DNA of 64,000 nucleotides, from contig CM020619.1 of NCBI GenBank assembly GCA_009829735.1, positions 15,011,589 through 15,075,588 on the forward strand. Reading direction: 5' to 3'. The translations under genes were made by a program, and so were the position numbers. Positions 12,101 through 22,502 of the stretch are shown one piece after another. The stretch's first letter is position 1. Each line of letters begins with the position of its first letter. This DNA is from Pyropia yezoensis. Its lineage: Eukaryota > Rhodophyta > Bangiophyceae > Bangiales > Bangiaceae. The notes beneath the pieces were generated by a model. It was not told where the DNA came from and made no database searches. It saw nothing but the letters and a program-made list of their open reading frames with translations.

Positions 12101-12658
12101 CTGCACTGACCCCTTTTCCAGGCGTGTGAAATGCCGTAGAGTCTCGGGGACCTGGTGTAGCCGTTCGCCCTACTTCAAGACGCGTTTAGATAGGTCCTGT
12201 CTGCGGGCCTCACGGGCCTGCGGTTTCCTTGGGTTCCTCTGCGACGAAAGGCCGCAGAGCTTGCCGGTCTTTGAGGCCCAAGGGATTCTTTATGTAGCGA
12301 AAGTGAAGGCCCCTGGCCGTGCAGTAGGTAGACATGCTGCCGTTGGTCGTGGCTACGTATATACCACACGTCCCTTTTCCCCACAGTGGTCTCGCCAGCC
12401 TATTTACTGCAGAGAGATCCAGACCAGCATGGTTGACAGACGGTCGCACAGCTGTAGGCAGACGCCACAGGCAATGCAATGCATGACGCTGTTGGCCAGG
12501 GGGGGGGCAGTGTGAACCAAAGAGCATTTCGATAGAATATATGTATATGGGGGTAAGCGCAACTGTTTGTGACAGTCCAGGATCGCAGTATTTACAAACT
12601 AATTGATCCGTCTTCGCCCATGGCGCTGTCCTTGTCATCGCCCCCTCGCACTGGCCTC
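9158..12658. other. intergenic region, C-rich then AT-richer
   Basis: From 9158 to about 10500 the plus strand is dominated by C runs, including 22 C at 9791-9812, 22 C at 10191-10212 and 21 C at 10236-10256. From about 10700 to 12650 base composition becomes much less GC-rich, with an AT stretch at 10855-10930 (TATATATATACA). Open frames are short and I recognise no product. The DUR3 promoter should lie just right of 9157. A TACTGTAC-like motif lies at about 10763-10785. Confidence 0.45.
9791..9812. repeat. 22-nt poly-C homopolymer
   Basis: Uninterrupted run of 22 C. Similar C runs follow at 10191-10212 and 10236-10256. Lengths in the assembly may be inexact. Confidence 0.8.
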
Positions 12659-13077
12659 CTAGTGTCTAGTCTACCGACCGGCTCATTTGAATCGATTCGG
12701 CTCATTTGAGCCATTCTTTCGGGTCCTTTTTTTCGTACTTCCCGTGGTCTCCTGCTCATTTTGACCACAGAAAACGGACTCAGCCCAGGCTGTTTCCTCT
12801 TGGGACATCTCGGGAGCATCCCAGCCAAGGGAAGTGCGCGTATGGAACTGGAGAGGTGCAGTATGGGGTGGGGTGGGGTGGGCAGGCTACGAGGATGTGC
12901 GACAACGGATGAAGGTAACAAGCGGCTCACCGGCGCAGCTGAGGTGTGCCGGCGGCGACGCCAAGGCGTGGGGTCGAACAGTGCCTCCAGGGGTCAGAAT
13001 CGACGAATTTGGTGGGGCTTATTTGAGCCCTCCGGACCGGCTCATTTGAGCCTTTTTTCCGGTATACTAGACACTAG
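12659..13077. mobile_element. MITE-like non-autonomous DNA element
   Basis: A 419-bp segment bounded by 18-bp terminal inverted repeats with one mismatch. The left end is CTAGTGTCTAGTCTACCG; the right end, read on the other strand, is CTAGTGTCTAGTATACCG. The palindromic CTAG (or the TA inside it) at each tip may be the target duplication. Subterminal copies of CGGCTCATTTGAGCC occur near both ends (about 12680-12715 and 13015-13055). No transposase frame fits inside. Size, TIRs and subterminal repeats suit a MITE; the superfamily is open, with a TA target pointing to Tc1/mariner. Confidence 0.6.
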
Positions 13078-13090
13078 CGCACTACATAGC

Positions 13091-13112
13091 GCGCTACATT
13101 CTGTAGCGCGAT
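13091..13112. repeat. small perfect hairpin next to the MITE-like element
   Basis: CGCGCTACA, a 3-base loop, then TGTAGCGCG, directly beside the right end of the MITE-like element. Purpose unknown. Confidence 0.5.
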
Positions 13113-13351
13113 GTCCCCGTCCCGTCGTCGACTCCCCCGGGGGCCGTCGTCGCTTTCTGACCGCTCTTCCCCTCTCCCCCCATTTCCCCTTCCTCTGCGG
13201 AGATTCCACGGGGCAGCTCGTGTCATGAAGAGGATGCGGACAAGCAATAGGGGCACGCCGCCATCGCACCTGCTATGGTATCGTACCTTGAGAACAAGGT
13301 CCCCGCGGGGCCCCTCCCCTCCGTTTCACCACCGCTTCCGCCCACGCTATT

Positions 13352-13466
13352 GTGCGTCCCGTAAAAAGTGGACGTGCACAGGTCGTGCAGTGTGGGTTTG
13401 ATTGGTCCAGTGGCCGATATTTGACATGATCACGACATGTGCACGTCCACTTTTTACGGGACGCAC
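13352..13466. repeat. 115-bp long inverted repeat with adjacent TATA-like sequence
   Basis: Two arms of about 35 bases (GTGCGTCCCGTAAAAAGTGG... and its complement) match at all but one position, separated by about 43 bases. CTATATATAAGG follows the right arm at once (13466-13477). It could be a very short MITE or a hairpin-bearing promoter element. No convincing gene starts just downstream on the plus strand. Confidence 0.65.
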
Positions 13467-13477
13467 TATATATAAGG

Positions 13478-14115
13478 CCTCTGCCGGGGCCCGCGCCAGC
13501 TGCTCCATCAACGTCGCCCGAAAAACTCCCCCAACTACCGCTCCTCCATCCACCGACGCCCACCGTCCTCCTCGCCACTCCCTCCATCGCCGAATCCGGC
13601 GCGGCCCCTCCCCCCCCGGCCCCGCACACCTCCTCCACCACCACAACCACCGCATTTGCTGAAACCGCTTCCTCCAATCCATCACCGCTCCCTCCTCACC
13701 TCTCATTCTCACAGCAACCGCCACTGTACTGCACACCCTCCCACCCCCCACCTCATCGGCCACCACCGACGCTGCCGCCGCTACGGATCCCATCCGCATA
13801 CCCCGCCCAATCCCCACCCCCACCACCACCCAAGCGCCGTCCAGGCGCCGCTCTCGCAAGCCCCCTTCCCCACGACGACACCGCCGACACTGCCTCAAGG
13901 CGCGCACCATCCGCAGCTTCACATTCTCAAGGACTGCGGGGAGCGTGCCCAACGAGCTTCACACAGCTTGCGAGTCGAAGAGAGGGGCTGTGTCCACCCC
14001 CAAGAGTCTTCTTCTGTCACAATGGGCGGCACGGCGGGGATCATCGCCACGCGCCGCCGCTCACATGGTCGCCCGCAACCCCCCCCCCGACCCTCCTATC
14101 CCCCGCCCCTCTACT
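13478..14115. other. intergenic region, C-rich
   Basis: Pro/Ser-rich open frames on the plus strand look like composition artefacts. This is the 3' flank of the LPMO gene. Nothing else is recognised. Confidence 0.35.
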
Positions 14116-15537
14116 TCACAGGCACATGGAGAAGCGGGCGGACCGCTCGTACGGGGAGCACGAGGTCCCCGCGCAGCAGCTGCCCGTGGACTTCCCCTCG
14201 ACCACACACCAAGAGCCCCACGCCATGCACCCGGCCGCGGGCGGCGCGGGCGGCGGCGGCACCGGCTGCGCGGCCGGCGGCGGGGTCCACGTCGGCTGCG
14301 CGGGCGGCGGTCGCGCCGGCGGCGACGGCGGCGTCTGCGTCGGCTCCACCGACGGCGGCTTTTGGGGTACCGGCTGGGCGGCGGGGGGGGGGACCCCGCC
14401 CCCACCCCCACCGCCCGCCTTGATCGTCACGTCCGAGCACGTCCAAAACTCCTCTGGCCATGGCGCGCCGGCGCCGCAGGTGGGCATGTCGGTCGGGCAG
14501 TTGCTCCACGCCGCCGGGTACCTGTAGCCGCTCACGCCCGGCGGGAAACACGAGTTGGCCGTCGCCCAGTACCACTGAGCGACGCACCGCTCACAGGAGA
14601 AGCCGGCGGGGAGGGCGTAGCGCATCTTGCCGGACGAGCCGCCAAAGACCAGCGGCGTGCCCGTCCCCGGGATGCCGCCGGCAGAGCCCTTGCACGGCAG
14701 ATACCAGCGGGAGGGGTAGCCGGGCTGGATGGGCCCACAGTCCGACTCCGTGCCCGCCTCGCACGCCGGGTGGGCCACCCGGTCCAGCCGCACGCACGCG
14801 CCGGGGGTGGCAAAGCAGGCGCCCGTCGGGTCCGCGCCGCCGCACTTGTCCACGTCGCACACCCACCACTCCATGAAGCCATTGTGGTGGGCGGTGATGG
14901 CGAGCTCGAAGTCAACCGTCCCGCCGGCCGTGTAGGTGGCCACAGTCTTGCCACCAAAGTAGAATTGGCCGCCCACCTCGTGGGCGCCCCCGCCGCCGGC
15001 GGGATCCCCACACGGGCCGTGGTCCCCAGCCCGGGCGGGGCCCAGCGTCGCGTCGAGCGGGTCGTAGGGTGTCCAGGCGCCGCCGTTGGCGCCCGACACG
15101 CCGCCCGTACCGCCAGCGTTGAGGCAGTGGGGGCTGTGCGTTACAAATGGGGAACGGAGGTGGCGAGGGAATCGGCGCGCAGCCGATGAGGGGGAGGAGA
15201 GGTTAGAGTGCAGCCAGGATGGGAGCGCGTTGCTCGGGAAACGCCAGGAAGACGGTGTTAGACACAGTGCACGGACAGCCACGTGCAATCGACACCCCAA
15301 CCACCCGCTCGCCCTCACGCGGCCGATCCCACCGCCCTCCGTCCACGCCCTTCACGTGCGCAAGCAAACGTACCAGGTGTCCCGCGGCGCTGCAGGGTCA
15401 ATGGTGGTAAACGGGAAACTCGTGCGGAGTGCCCCCCGCTGGCGGGGCGTCACCACCAGCCCGTGGCCGTTGGCGCGGGTGGCGACGGCGGCCACCGCCA
15501 CCGCCACCGCCACCGCCGCTACCGCCAGATGACGCAT
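14116..15537 (-). CDS. secreted lytic polysaccharide monooxygenase, AA15-like, with a C-terminal Cys-knot module
   Basis: LPMOs are copper enzymes that cut chitin, cellulose or related polysaccharides by oxidation, outside the cell. Two exons inferred: 15537-15374 and 15133-14116, with a 240-nt intron (donor GTACGT, acceptor CACAG), giving 393 residues. Residues 1-24 form an Ala/Val signal peptide ending ANG. The mature protein then starts HGLVVTPRQRGAL, placing His25 as the first ligand of the histidine brace. The second ligand is probably His138 in ITAHHNGFMEWWVCD. Also family-like are CERCVAQWYWATANS (about 235-249) and EEFWTCSDVTIK (about 282-293). A Gly/Pro-rich linker leads to a 38-residue module with spacing C-x6-C-x9-CC-x4-C-x11-C, a knottin-like pattern that may bind carbohydrate. 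An ATG at 15561 is also possible, but would put eight residues before the signal peptide. The substrate is unknown. Confidence 0.87.
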
Positions 15538-17983
15538 GATAGGCGTGGGCGAGGGAAACAATCAGGTCGTGAAGGGTTTGGCAGCCACAACACCACCGGG
15601 AGAGGGTGGACGAAGGGGGAGAGGAGAAGGTGTGCTCAAGGCCTGCGGCGGCAGAGGGCGTGTGTGAGTGTGTGGTTCCTGATTCGAGGCTGGGTAGGAG
15701 CGCTGCGATACTGGGTGTGGCCCGTACTTTCCCTCCCAGCCGCCAGCCGCGCCTTCTTGTACCGGTCGGGAGGACGCTGGCCGGCGTCGCCACCGCTGCT
15801 ACCGCGCGGACGTCAGTCGCCCACGAGCCGTGGTGGGGACGTCGCGGACGCAGCCAAAGCCGGCCGCGAGCAAATCGACAGAGGAGGGGGTGCGGCCAGG
15901 TGTTAGGGTGGTGCAAAGAGGTGGGGGGGGAGGGTTGGTGTGCAGCGAGCACAGCGGAACGTGGGCGCTGCGCGTGTATGGTCGCCACCTCGGAAGCGCG
16001 GTGGTGGCGTTAGAAGTGCCACTCATCATGATGGGGACCACAACCCCGCGCTGACTATCCGCCAGGACGCTCCGATCAACGCTGCTAGTGCTACGCTCAC
16101 GAGCTTCCCCGCACTGCGGCGGTGCGGTCGCGCGGGACGGCGGCGGCGCACGCGCAGGCCGTCATGCACAGGGGTGGATCGTCCACAGCGCCGCCTACGT
16201 ATGTGCCCATGACACACAGGCCGCCAGCCACCGCGAATCTAGGGGGACGCTCCGGCCACACAGCTCCTCTGAATACACCGAGCGGGTGGACAAGATCCTC
16301 CAGCGACCAACGTGCCTGTCATGGACAAGCCCTACGCTCCGCCTCCCATCCCCCACCCCCCGCCTCCCTCGGTGCGGGACTGGACGCCCAACAGCAGCAC
16401 GCGCGGGGTCTCCATCTCAACACACCGCCGCCGCACGCTCCCCTGGCTCGAAGTCTCCCCCCACGATGTCCGACAACCCCACCTCGATCTGCTCTTTGTT
16501 GTACACATGAGACAACCGGAGATTGCCATCAAACGTCCTCCACCTCCCCACCCTCAAATCCCCCACCCTGCTTCCCCGCCGTTGATGTATTCCAGCTTCG
16601 CCACGGCTCTGAACGAATGGTGCAATGACACAACCCCGCCTCGCGCCCCCCCGGGCCGCGGCGCCCGCGAGAGAGTGAGCAACAGGAACCTGTATATCAT
16701 ATGTATGGATACACATTTCCCAACATCACAACGGTTCGACGAGGCGGTGGACGCATGGGACGATCATCGCGACGGAGGGGTGGGTGGCGCGGTGACGAAC
16801 AGTTTGGAGCAGACGCGCACCCTCCTCCCCCCCCCCCCCAAAACACCACCGGGGGGAACCAAAGCCCCCCCACGCAAGACCGTGCAGTACCGTACTGACG
16901 TTCTGGCAACGTAGAAGCCGTGCGTATGCGGTCGTGGCGGCGATGCTCCGACGCCGGCGGAGGGAGAGATGGGCGCGGTGGGGTGGTCAGCCAATGCTGC
17001 TGAGCGGGCTGGCCCGACGGCCACTCGGGCGGGCTCGAGTGCCGCCTTCCCACCTGTGACCACGGGGAAGTGTCAGCGGCAGGGGCGCGCACAACCAGCG
17101 AAGGGGCTTGCAGGGCTCGGATTGGAATTCAGTGTGGATCCAGCCGGGAGCGGCGGCAAGCAACAGTATGTACTGTGCTGTTCGCAGTACAGTGTGTATA
17201 CAATTATTTTCCCGTGTTCTGTGTCCACGTTGCGCGGGATGTCGCATCGTGAGCCGGCGCGACTTCGCCGCGTCCATGCCCGCGGGGCAGGCATAGACCC
17301 TGCCAGCAGGGTGGGGGCATGTCAGGACCTGTTGCCACTGGCGGTGGTGGTGGTGGTGGTGGTGGTGATGGTGGTGGCGGTAGTGGGGGCTGTACTGAGT
17401 GACGTGGCCGTGGCGGTTGCAGTGGCGATGGTGGCGTTGGTGGCGGAGGAGGTGGCGGCCACCGTCCAGGGGCCGTTCTTGGAGGAACCACCCGGCGCTG
17501 GTCGGACCGCCGCCACAATAGGCCACGGACGTGGTCGCTTCAGCAGCGGCTCCCCCGTCGATGTGGTTTCCATTGTCGTCCGTGGGTGAGGCGTTGCTGC
17601 GGGCATACGCCCGGGCGTGCGTCTGACGCCGCCATTCGCCCCCCTTGCCTCCACAAGTATCGCCGCCATGGCCGGCGCGTCATCGGCCAGAACAGGAATT
17701 GCCACCCACACTGGTGCCGCGGTCGGCCGCGGCCACGAGTGGTGGCACAATGAGGGGAGCGGCCGACGCCGGGCAGTGCTCGGCCATGGCCGCCGCCGCG
17801 GAGAGCAGGCGGCTAGCTTGTCCCACCAAGGTCGACCGGCGGGGTACGTTCCGTGCCGCCCCGACGGTGGAGGCAGGCAAAAGGCGCTGTGCGAGCGGGT
17901 TAGGTACATTAGCGTCTAACAGATTTCTTTTCATATATTTAATGCGGAGGTTAGACTAGATTCACATGGCTTGCTTCGATCGA
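15538..17983. other. intergenic region
   Basis: Holds the LPMO promoter at its left end. Several Ala/Thr/Pro/Arg-rich frames exist on both strands (for example minus 17322-17909), but none has a motif I recognise. A GTACTGTGC...GCAGTACAG cluster lies at about 17165-17195. The last 60 bases before the copia element are AT-rich. Confidence 0.4.
17341..17381. repeat. GGT trinucleotide microsatellite
   Basis: About 13 GGT/GAT/GGC units in a row, with ACC on the other strand. Confidence 0.8.
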
Positions 17984-20900
17984 TGTGGATTCTTAGTGAA
18001 AGGGTCTATTGGAAAGTAGAAAGTGGGAGCCAACGGCCTTCGAACCGACCGGGCAATCGAGCAGAGGGTGGCCGTCGTCCGCGCGCACCCAAGCACGAGT
18101 CTATGCAATGATCCCCACTTGTCTTCCCCCTCCTCCCTCCTCGCTACTCGATGCGAGGGAGCGCTTATATAGGCGCGGAGTGTCTCACCACAGGCGTGAG
18201 ACGGCACTCCACACCCCATAGGCAAAGCATGCACACAAGGCAAAACAAACACACAACGCAGCGCGAGGATGCAGCGTCAAATTGCCAGCGCGGCCGACAT
18301 GTGTCAGCACGGCTGACGAAATGTGATGGAACCACGCGATTGGCTCCGTAACATTCCATCACCTTCCAGAATCATTCGCAATCACGGTTTCGACCATTAT
18401 GGAACTCGCGTGGCGTTACTGTCAGTGTGGATTCTTAGTGAAAGGGTCTATTGGAAAGTAGAAAGTGGGAGCCAACGGCCTTCGAACCGACCGGGCAATC
18501 GAGCAGAGGGTGGCCGTCGTCCGCGCGCACCCAAGCACGAGTCTATGCAATGATCCCCACTTGTCTTCCCCCTCCTCCCTCCTCGCTACTCGATGCGAGG
18601 GAGCGCTTATATAGGCGCGGAGTGTCTCACCACAGGCGTGAGACGGCACTCCACACCCCATAGGCAAAGCATGCACACAAGGCAAAACAAACACACAACG
18701 CAGCGCGAGGATGCAGCGTCAAATTGCCAGCGCGGCCGACATGTGTCAGCACGGCTGACGAAATGTGATGGAACCACGCGATTGGCTCCGTAACATTCCA
18801 TCACCTTCCAGAATCATTCGCAATCACGGTTTCGACCATTATGGAACTCGCGTGGCGTTACTGTCAGTGTGGATTCTTAGTGAAAGGGTCTATTGGAAAG
18901 TAGAAAGTGGGAGCCAACGGCCTTCGAACCGACCGGGCAATCGAGCAGAGGGTGGCCGTCGTCCGCGCGCACCCAAGCACGAGTCTATGCAATGATCCCC
19001 ACTTGTCTTCCCCCTCCTCCCTCCTCGCTACTCGATGCGAGGGAGCGCTTATATAGGCGCGGAGTGTCTCACCACAGGCGTGAGACGGCACTCCACACCC
19101 CATAGGCAAAGCATGCACACAAGGCAAAACAAACACACAACGCAGCGCGAGGATGCAGCGTCAAATTGCCAGCGCGGCCGACATGTGTCAGCACGGCTGA
19201 CGAAATGTGATGGAACCACGCGATTGGCTCCGTAACATTCCATCACCTTCCAGAATCATTCGCAATCACGGTTTCGACCATTATGGAACTCGCGTGGCGT
19301 TACTGTCAGTGTGGATTCTTAGTGAAAGGGTCTATTGGAAAGTAGAAAGTGGGAGCCAACGGCCTTCGAACCGACCGGGCAATCGAGCAGAGGGTGGCCG
19401 TCGTCCGCGCGCACCCAAGCACGAGTCTATGCAATGATCCCCACTTGTCTTCCCCCTCCTCCCTCCTCGCTACTCGATGCGAGGGAGCGCTTATATAGGC
19501 GCCGAGTGTCTCACCACAGGCGTGAGACGGCACTCCACACCCCATAGGCAAAGCATGCACACAAGGCAAAACAAACACACAACGCAGCGCGAGGATGCAG
19601 CGTCAAATTGCCAGCGCGGCCGACATGTGTCAGCACGGCTGACGAAATGTGATGGAACCACGCGATTGGCTCCGTAACATTCCATCACCTTCCAGAATCA
19701 TTCGCAATCACGGTTTCGACCATTATGGAACTCGCGTGGCGTTACTGTCAGTGTGGATTCTTAGTGAAAGGGTCTATTGGAAAGTAGAAAGTGGGAGCCA
19801 ACGGCCTTCGAACCGACCGGGCAATCGAGCAGAGGGTGGCCGTCGTCCGCGCGCACCCAAGCACGAGTCTATGCAATGATCCCCACTTGTCTTCCCCCTC
19901 CTCCCTCCTCGCTACTCGATGCGAGGGAGCGCTTATATAGGCGCCGAGTGTCTCACCACAGGCGTGAGACGGCACTCCACACCCCATAGGCAAAGCATGC
20001 ACACAAGGCAAAACAAACACACAACGCAGCGCGAGGATGCAGCGTCAAATTGCCAGCGCGGCCGACATGTGTCAGCACGGCTGACGAAATGTGATGGAAC
20101 CACGCGATTGGCTCCGTAACATTCCATCACCTTCCAGAATCATTCGCAATCACGGTTTCGACCATTATGGAACTCGCGTGGCGTTACTGTCAGTGTGGAT
20201 TCTTAGTGAAAGGGTCTATTGGAAAGTAGAAAGTGGGAGCCAACGGCCTTCGAACCGACCGGGCAATCGAGCAGAGGGTGGCCGTCGTCCGCGCGCACCC
20301 AAGCACGAGTCTATGCAATGATCCCCACTTGTCTTCCCCCTCCTCCCTCCTCGCTACTCGATGCGAGGGAGCGCTTATATAGGCGCGGAGTGTCTCACCA
20401 CAGGCGTGAGACGGCACTCCACACCCCATAGGCAAAGCATGCACACAAGGCAAAACAAACACACAACGCAGCGCGAGGATGCAGCGTCAAATTGCCAGCG
20501 CGGCCGACATGTGTCAGCACGGCTGACGAAATGTGATGGAACCACGCGATTGGCTCCGTAACATTCCATCACCTTCCAGAATCATTCGCAATCACGGTTT
20601 CGACCATTATGGAACTCGCGTGGCGTTACTGTCAGTGTGGATTCTTAGTGAAAGGGTCTATTGGAAAGTAGAAAGTGGGAGCCAACGGCCTTCGAACCGA
20701 CCGGGCAATCGAGCAGAGGGTGGCCGTCGTCCGCGCGCACCCAAGCACGAGTCTATGCAATGATCCCCACTTGTCTTCCCCCTCCTCCCTCCTCGCTACT
20801 CGATGCGAGGGAGCGCTTATATAGGCGCCGAGTGTCTCACCACAGGCGTGAGACGGCACTCCACACCCCATAGGCAAAGCATGCACACAAGGCAAAACAA

Positions 20901-22502
20901 ACACACAACGCAGCGCGAGGATGCAGCGTCAAATTGCCAGCGCGGCCGACATGTGTCAGCACGGCTGACGAAATGTGATGGAACCACGCGATTGGCTCCG
21001 TAACATTCCATCACCTTCCAGAATCATTCGCAATCACGGTTTCGACCATTATGGAACTCGCGTGGCGTTACTGTCAGTGTGGATTCTTAGTGAAAGGGTC
21101 TATTGGAAAGTAGAAAGTGGGAGCCAACGGCCTTCGAACCGACCGGGCAATCGAGCAGAGGGTGGCCGTCGTCCGCGCGCACCCAAGCACGAGTCTATGC
21201 AATGATCCCCACTTGTCTTCCCCCTCCTCCCTCCTCGCTACTCGATGCGAGGGAGCGCTTATATAGGCGCGGAGTGTCTCACCACAGGCGTGAGACGGCA
21301 CTCCACACCCCATAGGCAAAGCATGCACACAAGGCAAAACAAACACACAACGCAGCGCGAGGATGCAGCGTCAAATTGCCAGCGCGGCCGACATGTGTCA
21401 GCACGGCTGACGAAATGTGATGGAACCACGCGATTGGCTCCGTAACATTCCATCACCTTCCAGAATCATTCGCAATCACGGTTTCGACCATTATGGAACT
21501 CGCGTGGCGTTACTGTCAGTGTGGATTCTTAGTGAAAGGGTCTATTGGAAAGTAGAAAGTGGGAGCCAACGGCCTTCGAACCGACCGGGCAATCGAGCAG
21601 AGGGTGGCCGTCGTCCGCGCGCACCCAAGCACGAGTCTATGCAATGATCCCCACTTGTCTTCCCCCTCCTCCCTCCTCGCTACTCGATGCGAGGGAGCGC
21701 TTATATAGGCGCGGAGTGTCTCACCACAGGCGTGAGACGGCACTCCACACCCCATAGGCAAAGCATGCACACAAGGCAAAACAAACACACAACGCAGCGC
21801 GAGGATGCAGCGTCAAATTGCCAGCGCGGCCGACATGTGTCAGCACGGCTGACGAAATGTGATGGAACCACGCGATTGGCTCCGTAACATTCCATCACCT
21901 TCCAGAATCATTCGCAATCACGGTTTCGACCATTATGGAACTCGCGTGGCGTTACTGTCAGTGTGGATTCTTAGTGAAAGGGTCTATTGGAAAGTAGAAA
22001 GTGGGAGCCAACGGCCTTCGAACCGACCGGGCAATCGAGCAGAGGGTGGCCGTCGTCCGCGCGCACCCAAGCACGAGTCTATGCAATGATCCCCACTTGT
22101 CTTCCCCCTCCTCCCTCCTCGCTACTCGATGCGAGGGAGCGCTTATATAGGCGCGGAGTGTCTCACCACAGGCGTGAGACGGCACTCCACACCCCATAGG
22201 CAAAGCATGCACACAAGGCAAAACAAACACACAACGCAGCGCGAGGATGCAGCGTCAAATTGCCAGCGCGGCCGACATGTGTCAGCACGGCTGACGAAAT
22301 GTGATGGAACCACGCGATTGGCTCCGTAACATTCCATCACCTTCCAGAATCATTCGCAATCACGGTTTCGACCATTATGGAACTCGCGTGGCGTTACTGT
22401 CAGCAGCGACCGCAACATCCAAGATCATCCAGAACCATCTAGTGATGACTGGGCCGCGTCGGACAGCAATGTGACGCAGGTTCCATCAGCTATGGATTCA
22501 CA
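17984..22502 (-). repeat. expanded 3' LTR: ten tandem 442-bp units plus the 99-bp LTR start
   Basis: Units begin at 17984, 18426, 18868, 19310, 19752, 20194, 20636, 21078, 21520 and 21962; the single 99-bp remainder is 22404-22502. Every unit begins (plus strand) exactly at the LTR terminus TGTGGATTC and ends ...TTACTGTCAG. Each carries a CTATATAAG box on the element's strand. Units look identical except for one G/C variant beside that box, with C in units 4, 5 and 7. In element orientation this is LTR positions 100-541 repeated ten times. Confidence 0.97.

Noticed and set aside
17322-17909. 195-codon minus-strand frame before the copia element
   Set aside because: The Thr/Ala-rich end comes from the GGT microsatellite, and nothing recognisable remains.
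18036-18062. tRNA T-arm-like string (TTCGAACCGACC) in the LTR unit
   Set aside because: No cloverleaf can be built around it; it is part of the repeated LTR.
17984-22403. Repeated small open frames (65-90 codons) in every 442-bp unit, on both strands
   Set aside because: They are copies of LTR sequence, with no motif and no independent codon signal. The period and boundaries are explained by the LTR.
17984-22403. CRISPR-like array
   Set aside because: Units are 442 bp and directly joined without spacers; this is tandem LTR sequence in a eukaryotic genome.
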